Assembly (NCBI GenBank): GCA_963713625.1
Contig: CAVQMN010000011.1
Span: 496,001 to 560,000, forward strand
Reading direction: 5' to 3'
Source of the DNA: Bog-756 sp963713625
GTDB lineage: Bacteria > Actinomycetota > Acidimicrobiia > Acidimicrobiales > RAAP-2
Length of the DNA: 64,000 nt
In this document: in pieces, positions 33,276-40,924 of the stretch
Numbering within the stretch: the stretch's first letter is position 1
Layout: each line of letters starts with the position of its first letter
Notes under the pieces: generated by a model
Told to the model about the DNA's origin: nothing
The model's input: the letters and a program-made list of their open reading frames with translations, nothing else
Database searches by the model: none
Position numbers and translations under genes: made by a program

Positions 33276-33512
33276 TCAGAGGTTGACGACAGGACAGGTG
33301 ACGGTCCGGGTGATGCCTTCGATCAGCTGGATGCGGCCCACCACCATCTGGCCGAGCTGGTCGACCGTCCCGGCTTCGGCCCGGACGATCACGTCATAGG
33401 GGCCGGTGACCCCTTCGGCGGTCACGACACCGGCCAGCGCGGCCACCGTGCGGGTCACCGTGGCCGCTTTCCCGACCTCGGTTTGGATCAGCACATAGGC
33501 GGTGACCGGCAT
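33276..33512 (-). CDS. Stand-alone Lrp/AsnC ligand-binding (RAM) domain protein
   Basis: This 78-residue protein starts MPVTAYVLIQTEVGKA and includes VTGPYDVIVRAEAGTVDQLGQ and a final TRTVTCPVV. That is the RAM/alpha-beta sandwich that binds amino acids in Lrp/AsnC regulators. No helix-turn-helix is present and the ATG at 33512 leaves no room for one. Such small proteins can form rings with full-length Lrp or sense ligands alone. It lies 78 bp from the divergent MFS gene, which suggests but does not prove a regulatory link. Confidence 0.88.
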   Translation of the reverse strand: MPVTAYVLIQTEVGKAATVTRTVAALAGVVTAEGVTGPYDVIVRAEAGTVDQLGQMVVGRIQLIEGITRTVTCPVVNL

Positions 33513-33577
33513 TCGGACCTCCCCGGACGCCACCGGAACAGGTGGACGCTGCATGCTACCGCCCGGCCCCGGCCGCC

Positions 33578-33583
33578 TACCAT
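33578..33583 (+). promoter_or_regulatory. Candidate -10 box (TACCAT) of the MFS gene
   Basis: TACCAT lies 7 nt before the GTG at 33591. It includes the alternative ATG at 33582, so the GTG is the more likely start. Confidence 0.35.
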
Positions 33584-33590
33584 GCCAGTA

Positions 33591-35120
33591 GTGACCGTAC
33601 GGGAGCGTGGTGACCAGTTCCGCCGCCTGGCCCGGTCGGCGATCACCGACCTGTTCGACCAGCGCCGCCCGTTCGGGCGGTTGGCCCTGACCCATGTCCT
33701 GATGACCGCGGGCGACACCATGTTCGCGGTCTCCCTGGCCGGCTCGCTGTTCTTCTCGATCTCGCCCACCGAGGCCCGGGACAAGGTGCTGCTCTATCTG
33801 CTGCTGACCGTCGGGCCGTTCGCAGTGGCGGCCCCGGCACTGGGTCCGGTGATCGACCGCAGTCGTGGTGCCAGGCGGGCGATGGTGGTGGCATCGGCCG
33901 TGGGTCGGGCCGCACTGTGCCCGTTCCTGGCCCGGGACATCCACTCGCTCCTGTTGTTCCCGGAAGCGTTCGCCATGCTCGTGCTGTCCAAGGTGTACGT
34001 GGTCACCAAAGGAGCGTTGGTCCCGGAGATGGCCGCCTTGGGCATGCTGGACGATGCGACCGACCCGGTGTCCGATCCGGTGCCCGACCCGGCGTCGGGT
34101 TCTGCGGTCGGCGAGGTGGAGGCGGCCTCGGACCAGCGACCGGTGCACCCCATCCCCCGCCGGCCGGACCCCACACCTCCCTACGGGATGCCGGTCGTCC
34201 ACGTCGACGACCCCGGCACCGGAACCGACAAGGTGGAGCCGGACCTGGCCACCCTCAATGCCCGCCTCGGGTTGCTGGCGTCCCTCTCGGGCTTCGTCTT
34301 CGCCCTTCCCGCCGTGGCCATCCTCAAGCTGGGCGGAGCCGACGGCGCCTCTGCCGTCCTGTGGGTGTTGGTGGCGGTCTTCGCCGCCGCGGCGGCGGCC
34401 GGGGCCAGGCTTCCGGTGCCGTACCGACTGGGCCGCGGCCGGGGTGGCCGAACCGGTCGTGATCTCCGGAGGAGCGACCTGGCTCCGACGCCGGTTCCGG
34501 TCGTCGAGCTCGCCCCCGACACCGATCCGGTCTGGATCGAGGACGAAGAGGACCTGGCCGCGCTCCGGCCCATCGCCGATACCGAAGTGCTGCTGGCCCT
34601 GATGCCCATGTCGGTCCTGAAGGCCCTGGTCGGATTCACCACCTTCCTCTTCGCTTTTGGACTGCGTCGTGAAGGGGCGGCCGCCTGGTGGTTCGGTCTG
34701 GTGCTGGGTGCGTTCACGGCCGGCGCCCTCATCGGGGTGCTCCTGGTATCGAGGATCAGGAGGGTGCTGAACGAGCAGCAGATGCTCACCGGTTCGCTCT
34801 GGCTGGTCGTGGCGGCCACCGCCATCGGGGCCGTGTATCAGTCCCGCTGGTACTGGGCGGTGGTGGCTCTCTCGGTGGGCGTGGCCAGCGCCGTGGCCAA
34901 GCCGTCGTTTGATGCGTTGGTCCAACGCCATGTGAGCGAGACGAACCAGGGTCGGGCCTTTGCCCGCAACGAGACCCGGTTCCAGATCATGTGGGTGGTC
35001 GGCTCGTTCGTGCCCGTGGTGCTCTCGCTGCCGGTGCCGGCGGGAGATCTGGTCATGGCCATCGTGGCCGCGGCCGGTGCCGGCTCGTACATGAGCTCAC
35101 GGCGCGCCATGCGCCGATAG
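33591..35120 (+). CDS. Major facilitator superfamily transporter
   Basis: This membrane protein of about 509 residues has roughly 10-12 hydrophobic segments. The first half (to about 140) and the second half (from about 215) are separated by a long hydrophilic, Pro/Asp-rich loop (DPVSDPVPDPAS). Another charged segment, with DPVWIEDEEDLAALRP, lies near 310. The LGPVIDRSRGARRAMV stretch resembles the MFS loop 2-3 motif, and the C-terminal half contains KPSFDALVQRHVSETNQGRAFARNE. Substrate is unknown. It converges on pckG across a gap holding short repeats. ATG at 33582 is an alternative start. Confidence 0.82.
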   Translation: MTVRERGDQFRRLARSAITDLFDQRRPFGRLALTHVLMTAGDTMFAVSLAGSLFFSISPTEARDKVLLYLLLTVGPFAVAAPALGPVIDRSRGARRAMVVASAVGRAALCPFLARDIHSLLLFPEAFAMLVLSKVYVVTKGALVPEMAALGMLDDATDPVSDPVPDPASGSAVGEVEAASDQRPVHPIPRRPDPTPPYGMPVVHVDDPGTGTDKVEPDLATLNARLGLLASLSGFVFALPAVAILKLGGADGASAVLWVLVAVFAAAAAAGARLPVPYRLGRGRGGRTGRDLRRSDLAPTPVPVVELAPDTDPVWIEDEEDLAALRPIADTEVLLALMPMSVLKALVGFTTFLFAFGLRREGAAAWWFGLVLGAFTAGALIGVLLVSRIRRVLNEQQMLTGSLWLVVAATAIGAVYQSRWYWAVVALSVGVASAVAKPSFDALVQRHVSETNQGRAFARNETRFQIMWVVGSFVPVVLSLPVPAGDLVMAIVAAAGAGSYMSSRRAMRR

Positions 35121-35170
35121 CCGCGCCGCGTCGGTCGGGCGTTCTGGCGTTCGAGTGGTCGAGCGGCGTT

Positions 35171-35205
35171 CCGGACTGACCGGACTGGCCGGACGACCGG
35201 ACTGA
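35171..35205. repeat. Nine-bp repeats (CCGGACTGA) in MFS/pckG gap
   Basis: Four head-to-tail copies, CCGGACTGA, CCGGACTGG, CCGGACGA and CCGGACTGA, fill the end of this convergent gap directly before the pckG stop. No stem terminator is evident. Confidence 0.75.
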
Positions 35206-35206
35206 C

Positions 35207-36997
35207 TCAGCCGAGCTGCTGCTCGAGCTTGTCCACCTCGGCCCGGAGGCGGTCGGGCAGCTTGTCACCGAAGGTGGCGAAGTGCTCGCGGATGCTCGGG
35301 ACCTCCGATCGCCACTCGTCAGGATCCACGGCCAACAGCTTCTCCATGTCCTCGGGCGAGACGTCGAGGCCGTCGGTGTCGATGGCTCCGGGTGCGGGGA
35401 TGAGCCCGATCGGCGTCTCGGTGGCCTCCCCGGCCCCGTTGACCCGTTCGAACACCCACTCGAGCACGCGCGAGTTCTCGCCGTAGCCCGGCCACAGCCA
35501 ACGACCGTCCTCGTCCTTACGGAACCAGTTGACGTAGAAGATCTTGGGGAGCTTGTCCGGGTCGGCGGATGCGCCCAGGCTCAGCCAGTGGGAGAAATAG
35601 TCGGCCATGTTGTACCCGCAGAAGGGAAGCATGGCGAACGGGTCGCGTCGGAGGTTGCCCACCGCGCCGGCCGCCGCCGCGGTGGTCTCGGAGGCCATGA
35701 TCGATCCCAGAAACACTCCGTGGCCCCAATCCCTCGACTGGAACACGAGGGGAACGACAGACGCCCTGCGCCCGCCGAACAGGATGGCATCGATGGGCAC
35801 CCCGGCCGGGTCCTCCCACTCGGAGGCGATAGCCGGGTCCTGGGCCGCAGGGACGGTGAAACGGGCATTGGGGTGGGCGGCCGGCGTGCCCGATTCGGGT
35901 GTCCAGTCCTCGCCCTTCCACGAGGTGAGGTGAGCCGGGGGTTCGTCACTCATGCCTTCCCACCACACGTCGCCGTCGTCGGTGAGGGCGGTGTTGGTGA
36001 AGATGGCGTTCCCGTCCAGGGTCAACATGGCGTTGGGGTTGGTGTGGCTGTTGGTCCCGGGGGCCACACCGAAGAAACCCGCCTCCGGGTTGATGGCGTA
36101 GAGGCGCCCGTCAGCGCCGAACTTCATCCAGCAGATGTCGTCCCCGACGGTCTCGACCTTCCAGTCCGGGAGGGTGGGGATGAGCATGGCCAGGTTCGTC
36201 TTGCCGCACGCCGAGGGGAACGCGCCGGTGACGTACTTCGTCTCGCCGGCCGGGGAGGTCAGCTTGAGGATGAGCATGTGCTCGGCCAACCAGTTGTCGT
36301 CCCGCGCCATCACCGAGGCGATGCGGAGGGCGAAGCACTTCTTGCCGAGAAGGGCGTTGCCTCCGTAGCCCGAGCCGTAGGACCAGATCTCCCGTGTTTC
36401 GGGGAAGTGCACGATGTACTTGTTGTCGGCGTCACATGGCCATGGAGAATCGGTCTCCCCCTCGGCCAGGGGTGCGCCCACCGAATGGAGGCACGGGACG
36501 AACTCACCGTCCGTGCCGAGGACCTCGAGGGCACCTCTTCCCATGCGGGTCATGATCCGCATGGAGACGGCCACATACGGGGAGTCGGTGATCTCCACGC
36601 CGATGTGGGCGATGGAGGATCCGAGGGGCCCCATGGAGAACGGGACGACATACATCGTGCGTCCCCGCATCGACCCCTTGAACAGTTGCGTCAGCTGGGC
36701 CCTCATCTCCGAGGGTTCTTTCCAATTGTTGGTCGGGCCGGCATCGGACTCGAGGGTCGAACAGATGTAGGTCCGATCCTCGACGCGGGCCACGTCGCCC
36801 GGATCCGAGTGTGCCCAGTAGCTGTTGGGCCGCTTGGCATCCGACAGCTTGGTGAAGGTCCCCGCGTCCACCAGAAGCTGGCACAGCCGGTCGTACTCCT
36901 CGGCCGATCCGTCACACCACTCGACACGGTCCGGCTCGGTCAGCGCCGCGATCTCGTCCACCCATGCGATCAGCTTCTTGTGTTCGGTCGGGGGCAT
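35207..36997 (-). CDS. pckG: Phosphoenolpyruvate carboxykinase (GTP)
   Basis: This 596-residue enzyme interconverts oxaloacetate and phosphoenolpyruvate with GTP/GDP, for gluconeogenesis or anaplerosis. Motifs include GSGYGGNALLGKKCFALRIAS, then the kinase-1a loop in GAFPSACGKTNLAM with the reactive Cys and P-loop, then VGDDICWMKFG with metal-binding Asp and FFGVAPGTN. FYVNWFRKDEDGRWLWPGYGEN follows near 490. Length and motif order are those of the GTP-dependent class. The ATG at 36997 has a GGAGGAG-type ribosome-binding site. It is a monocistronic gene divergent from thiL. Confidence 0.95.
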   Translation of the reverse strand: MPPTEHKKLIAWVDEIAALTEPDRVEWCDGSAEEYDRLCQLLVDAGTFTKLSDAKRPNSYWAHSDPGDVARVEDRTYICSTLESDAGPTNNWKEPSEMRAQLTQLFKGSMRGRTMYVVPFSMGPLGSSIAHIGVEITDSPYVAVSMRIMTRMGRGALEVLGTDGEFVPCLHSVGAPLAEGETDSPWPCDADNKYIVHFPETREIWSYGSGYGGNALLGKKCFALRIASVMARDDNWLAEHMLILKLTSPAGETKYVTGAFPSACGKTNLAMLIPTLPDWKVETVGDDICWMKFGADGRLYAINPEAGFFGVAPGTNSHTNPNAMLTLDGNAIFTNTALTDDGDVWWEGMSDEPPAHLTSWKGEDWTPESGTPAAHPNARFTVPAAQDPAIASEWEDPAGVPIDAILFGGRRASVVPLVFQSRDWGHGVFLGSIMASETTAAAAGAVGNLRRDPFAMLPFCGYNMADYFSHWLSLGASADPDKLPKIFYVNWFRKDEDGRWLWPGYGENSRVLEWVFERVNGAGEATETPIGLIPAPGAIDTDGLDVSPEDMEKLLAVDPDEWRSEVPSIREHFATFGDKLPDRLRAEVDKLEQQLG

Positions 36998-37061
36998 GGG
37001 CTTCTTACTCCTCCTCGGTCTGACGTTTCGGTCCAACCACCGGACACAGGCCTCGGAGCGC

Positions 37062-37081
37062 CTGTCCACGGGTTATCCACT
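37062..37081. other. Two DnaA-box-like nonamers upstream of pckG and thiL
   Basis: CTGTCCACG at 37062-37070 and TTATCCACT at 37073-37081 lie 11 bp apart on the same strand. They resemble the actinobacterial DnaA box TTGTCCACA (TTATCCACA). Only two sites are present, so this is not an origin. DnaA-dependent control of one neighbour is conceivable. Confidence 0.3.
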
Positions 37082-37098
37082 GATTGTAGTGGGGGACC

Positions 37099-38163
37099 AT
37101 GCCGCACAATGGTAGGCAAGGTGACGTGAAGAGTCCCAATTCCGGGGATCAGCGGGGGCAGACCGGAGCGACCGACGAATTTGCCGTCATCCGACGGATG
37201 CAGCGTCGATTCGAGTCCGCAGCACGGTCGGTCTGGCCCGAGGGACCCCTCCCGCCTCCGGGCGACACATGGATTGGCGACGACGCCGCCGTGGTGGCCG
37301 TCCACCCCGCCGACCAGGTCATTTGGGCCACCGACCTGGTCATCGGAGGTGTCCATGTCGATCTCGACCTCGGTGGCCTCGACGATGCCGGGTACAAGGC
37401 GCTGATGGTGGCGGTGTCCGATCTGGCCGCCATGGGGGCCTGGCCGAGCTTCGCCCTGGTCTCGGTGGCCGCACCGCAGGGAACTGATCTGGATCTGTTG
37501 GGCGAGGGCCTGGCTGCCGCCGCGGCGGCGTCCGAATGCGTGGTGGTCGGTGGCGACCTCTCGGGTGCTCCCGTCCTGGTGGTGTCGTCGGCGGTGATGG
37601 GCACCCTCCGGACGGCTCCCGATCGGGGCCCGCTGCTCCGCTCGGGTGCGGGGGCGGGAGATCGGCTGTTCCTGACCGGTCCCCTGGGGGCCTCGGCTGC
37701 AGGACTGCGCCTCCTACGCAGCTCGGAGCGTCCCGCCGCTGGAGAGAGTCCGGCCGCCACCACCGCTTCCGATCCGGCGGAATCCGCGCTGATCGCCGCC
37801 CACCTGAGGCCGGTGGCCAGGCTGATCGAGGGTGAGACGGCCCGGCTGGCGGGCGCAAGCGCAGCCATCGACATCTCCGACGGCCTGGCGTCCGATCTCA
37901 CACACCTCGGGGCTTCGTCCGGGGTCGGCGTCGAGCTGGATGCGATACCCGTGGCCCGGCGGGCGACCGAGGAGGAGGCCCTCGGAGGCGGTGAGGACTA
38001 CGAGCTGTTGGTGGCCACCCCCGACCCCGATGCCCTGATCGGGGCCTACCGGGCGGCCGGTCTCCGGCCCCCGGTGGCCATCGGCTGGTGCACCGATCGC
38101 CCGGGACGGTACCGGCTGGCTGGGGCTGCCCTCCCCGCCGGCGGTTGGCGCCACCGGTTTTGA
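37099..38163 (+). CDS. thiL: Thiamine-monophosphate kinase
   Basis: ThiL phosphorylates thiamine monophosphate to the active cofactor thiamine diphosphate, the coenzyme of Kgd. This PurM-like protein of about 354 residues shows FAVIRRM, WIGDDAAVVAVHPADQVIWATDLVIGGVH with the metal/ATP Asp pair, VAVSDLAAMGAWP, VVGGDLSG, and AAIDISDGLASDLTHL near 255. The GGGEDYEL motif lies near 295. Starts at ATG 37099 or GTG 37126 are both possible. In Streptomyces thiL also precedes rpmB and recG; here a two-component pair is inserted. Confidence 0.92.
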   Translation: MPHNGRQGDVKSPNSGDQRGQTGATDEFAVIRRMQRRFESAARSVWPEGPLPPPGDTWIGDDAAVVAVHPADQVIWATDLVIGGVHVDLDLGGLDDAGYKALMVAVSDLAAMGAWPSFALVSVAAPQGTDLDLLGEGLAAAAAASECVVVGGDLSGAPVLVVSSAVMGTLRTAPDRGPLLRSGAGAGDRLFLTGPLGASAAGLRLLRSSERPAAGESPAATTASDPAESALIAAHLRPVARLIEGETARLAGASAAIDISDGLASDLTHLGASSGVGVELDAIPVARRATEEEALGGGEDYELLVATPDPDALIGAYRAAGLRPPVAIGWCTDRPGRYRLAGAALPAGGWRHRF

Positions 38164-38273
38164 GCAGATCGGGCGCGATTCTCAGGAAATCCCCAGAAAA
38201 GAGCGGCACCATGGTGGTATGCACCGCCCGGCCGTCAGTCATCCCCGGGTCGTCGAGCGGGACTGGAGGTGCC

Positions 38274-39024
38274 GTGGCGGCCCCTGAGCACCGGATCCTG
38301 GTCGTGGACGACGAGAAGAGCATCACCGACCTCATCACCATGGCGTTGCATCTGCACGGGGTGACGACCGAAGTGGCCCATACGGGAACCGATGCGCTGC
38401 GACTGGTCCGGAGCTTCCACCCCCATCTGGTCGTCCTCGATGTGATGCTGCCCGACCTCGACGGATTTTCCGTACTCGAGCGCATGGGCCAGGAGCGCGA
38501 CACGGTTGACGTCCCGGTCCTCTTCCTCACCGCGCGGGGAGCTGGACGACCGGCTCCGCGGGCTGTCGCTCGGCGGGGACGACTACATGACCAAGCCGTT
38601 CAGCGTCGAGGAGATGTTGCTGCGGATCAACGCCATCCTCCGCCGGACCGAGGGGTACGACGATGTCCAGTCCCGCCTGACCGTGGGCGACCTGGAGCTC
38701 GACGAAGGGAGCCATCAGGTGTGGCGGGCCGACGTGCTCGTCGAGCTCACGCCGACCGAGTTCCGCCTGCTCCACTACTTGATGGTCAACGCCGGCCAGG
38801 TCGTCTCCAAGGCACAGATCCGCGATCGGGTGTGGGACTACAGCTTCGACGGAAAAGTCAACATGGTCGAGGTGTACATCAGTTACCTGCGGAAGAAGCT
38901 CGACGTCCTCGGGCCGCCGCTCATCCGCACCGTGCGCGGCATCGGGTACTGCATGCGGGCACCGTCGGATCGCCGAACGGGGCAGGATCCGTCGGACAGC
39001 CCGGATCCGCCCGGACCCGAATGA
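38274..39024 (+). pseudogene. OmpR-family response regulator, broken by one frameshift
   Basis: The receiver domain begins HRILVVDDEKSITDLI and has the phosphorylated Asp in VVLDVMLPDLDGFS, up to VPVLFLTAR. After about 38537 the protein continues in another frame with ELDDRLRGLSLGGDDYMTKPFS, where the conserved Lys lies. The winged helix-turn-helix follows (LTPTEFRLLHYLMVNAGQVVSK, VEVYISYLRKKLD, RTVRGIGYCMR). At the junction one G too many, or two bases too few, is present in a G run. Both parts are well conserved. Sequencing error or recent mutation cannot be told apart. ATG at 38211 is an alternative start. Its TGA overlaps the kinase ATG. Confidence 0.82.
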
Positions 39025-40575
39025 CGCTTCGTCTGCGTCTCTTGCTGCTGCTCGTCGGCATCGTCGCTGCCGGACTGCTGATCTCGGACGTGGTCACGTA
39101 CAACGCCCTCCACTCGTTTCTGGTGAGACGGGTCGACGAGCAGCTCGACGGGGCCGCCTTCCCTGTGGGCCGGGCCCTGCTGTCGACGTCGGGGCTCGGC
39201 CCCCAGGTGCCAGCGGCCCCGAGGCAGTTCCCCCATCACCCCGAGGGCGACCGGTCGCCGCCCAACGGGGCGTTTCGCAACGGTGGGGCATTCTTCGGGC
39301 AGGCGCGGGGATCGGCGCGTGGGGTGCTGGTGCCTCCGGGAACATACGGGGTGCTGAGGAACGCGTCGGGAAAAGTCGAGGCCCGACTGTTCTTCGACTA
39401 CGGAGGGAAGACGCCGAGCCCGCCGCGTATCCCCACGGCCCTGCCCGGGTCGGGGCTCCGGGCGGGCTCTGATCTGTACTTCACCACGGCCAGTAGCGGG
39501 GCTGGCGGCGTGTCCTACCGCGCCCTGGCCAAGCCGCTGGTCGACAACGGGGGTGTCATTGTCATCGCCCTTCCCCTCACTGAACTGGACGGCACGCTCA
39601 GCCAGCTGCTCCTCATCGAGCTCGTGGTATCGGTGGTGGTCCTCTTGGGTCTGGGCCTCCTGTCCTGGGTCATGGTGCGCCGTGACCTGCGGCCGCTGGT
39701 CGAGATCACCGAGACGGCCGGGGCCATCGCCCAGGGCGATCTGACCCAGCGGGTGCCCTATGTCGCCGAGGGGACCGAGGTCGGCCAACTCGGGAAGGCC
39801 TTCAACACCATGATCGATGAGATCGAACTGGCATTCGAGCAGCGGGCCGCCTCCGAGGACCGGCTCCGGCGCTTCCTGGCCGACGCCTCCCACGAGTTGC
39901 GCACGCCATTGACCTCGATACTCGGGTACGCCGAACTCTTCGACCTCGGCCTGCGGGACCGGCCCGAGGAGCTGGCCCGATCCCTCCACCACATCAAAGA
40001 CGAGGCTTCACGGATGGAGACCCTGGTCGAGGATCTTCTCCTGCTGGCTCAGCTCGACCGGGAACGGCCGCTGCGGATAGGACCCGTCGACCTCGCCGAC
40101 CTGGTCCTCCGTTCGGTCGCCGGCATCGGGGCATCGGCCCCTGACCGTTCGGTGGCCGTTGATGTCACCGACCGGGTGGTGGTCGACGGCGACGAGCACC
40201 GGATCCGCCAGGTGGTGGACAATCTCCTCGTCAACGCCGTCATCCATACGCCGGCCGCATACTCCGGTCGCAATCAGGCTGGCCGAAGAGGACGGCTGGG
40301 CCGTGCTCACCGTCCACGACGAAGGGCCGGGTATCGATCCGGCCGACGCCATGCGGATCTTCGAACCGTTCTTCCGTGCTGACCCTTCCCGATCCCGGTC
40401 GTCGGGGGGTGCCGGCCTCGGACTGGCCATCGTGGCGGCCATCGTCGGGGCCCACGGGGGCACGCTCAGAGCGATTGCCGGGCAGGGGGCCACGTTCGAG
40501 GTTCGGCTCCCGGAGCACCAGCCGGACAGCGGCACCGGCCGGGTCGCTGCCGATCCCCGAGGGGAGGGGCCCTGA
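39021..40575 (+). pseudogene. Sensor histidine kinase, broken by one frameshift
   Basis: This is an EnvZ/MprB-type kinase. TM1 spans residues 5-27. An extracellular region of about 165 residues is rich in Pro/Gly. TM2 is near 195-215, followed by HAMP (VRRDLRPLVEITETAGAIAQGDL). The dimerisation box is FLADASHELRTPLTSILGYAELF, with the phospho-His. The N box is IRQVVDNLLVNAVIHTPA. At about 40257-40260 the frame changes, and PVAIRLAEEDG, VHDEGPGIDP, IFEPFFRADPSRSR and GGAGLGLAIVAAIV continue in the other frame. One extra base explains it. It is coupled by ATGA to the response regulator, which is also shifted. Confidence 0.82.
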
Positions 40576-40576
40576 A

Positions 40577-40615
40577 CTCAGCCGATGGGCTAAGCCGATG
40601 GGCTCAGCCGATGGC
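40577..40615. repeat. Three 13-bp tandem copies between kinase and rpmB
   Basis: CTCAGCCGATGGG, CTAAGCCGATGGG and CTCAGCCGATGGC are directly repeated in the 72-bp convergent gap. No stable terminator hairpin is obvious. Confidence 0.8.
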
Positions 40616-40647
40616 CTCAGGCGTGGGCTCGGGCCCGACGGGTGCCG

Positions 40648-40866
40648 TCAGGCCTGGGGTGCGGGGATGTCCCGGACCGGCCGCTTGACGACCTTCCCCG
40701 AGCGGATGCACGAGGTGCAGGCGTTGACCCGCTTGGGCGATCCGTTCACCAGAGCCCGTACCCGCTGGATGTTCGGGTCCCAACGCCGCTTGGTCCGGCG
40801 GTGGGAGTGGCTGATGTTCATGCCGAACGACGGCTTTTTCCCACACACCTCACACACCGCTGCCAT
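40648..40866 (-). CDS. rpmB: 50S ribosomal protein L28
   Basis: This 72-residue L28 protein starts MAAVCEVCGKKPSFGMNISHSHRRT and continues with RRWDPNIQRVRALVNG and KRVNACTSCIRSGKV. Four cysteines, as two CxxC pairs (CEVC and CTSC), show the zinc-binding C+ form, as opposed to the Zn-free paralogue that many actinobacteria induce under zinc starvation. The ATG at 40866 has GAAGGAAG upstream. It is divergent from the DAK2 gene, as in Streptomyces. Confidence 0.96.
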   Translation of the reverse strand: MAAVCEVCGKKPSFGMNISHSHRRTKRRWDPNIQRVRALVNGSPKRVNACTSCIRSGKVVKRPVRDIPAPQA

Positions 40867-40911
40867 GACGTCCCGACTTCCTTCTCGATCCTCAGGGTAA
40901 GTCGCAAAGGT

Positions 40912-40917
40912 TAGCAT
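40912..40917 (+). promoter_or_regulatory. Candidate -10 box (TAGCAT) of the DAK2/recG operon
   Basis: TAGCAT lies 7 nt before the ATG at 40925 with no ribosome-binding site. On the opposite strand TAACCT at 40911-40916 could serve rpmB, making this a compact divergent promoter. Confidence 0.45.
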
Positions 40918-40924
40918 CCTGGCC

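Noticed and set aside
32627..33286. Plus-strand frame covering the 32923-33275 gap
   Set aside because: It overlaps the racemase-like gene in another frame and its extension through the gap is low-complexity with no start signal or domain.
33276..33512. Full Lrp/AsnC transcription factor
   Set aside because: The protein starts at the RAM domain, and the frame upstream crosses the divergent MFS gene without a helix-turn-helix.
37062..37081. Chromosomal origin of replication
   Set aside because: Only two DnaA-box-like sites are present and no dnaA, dnaN, gyrB or AT-rich unwinding region is in the window.
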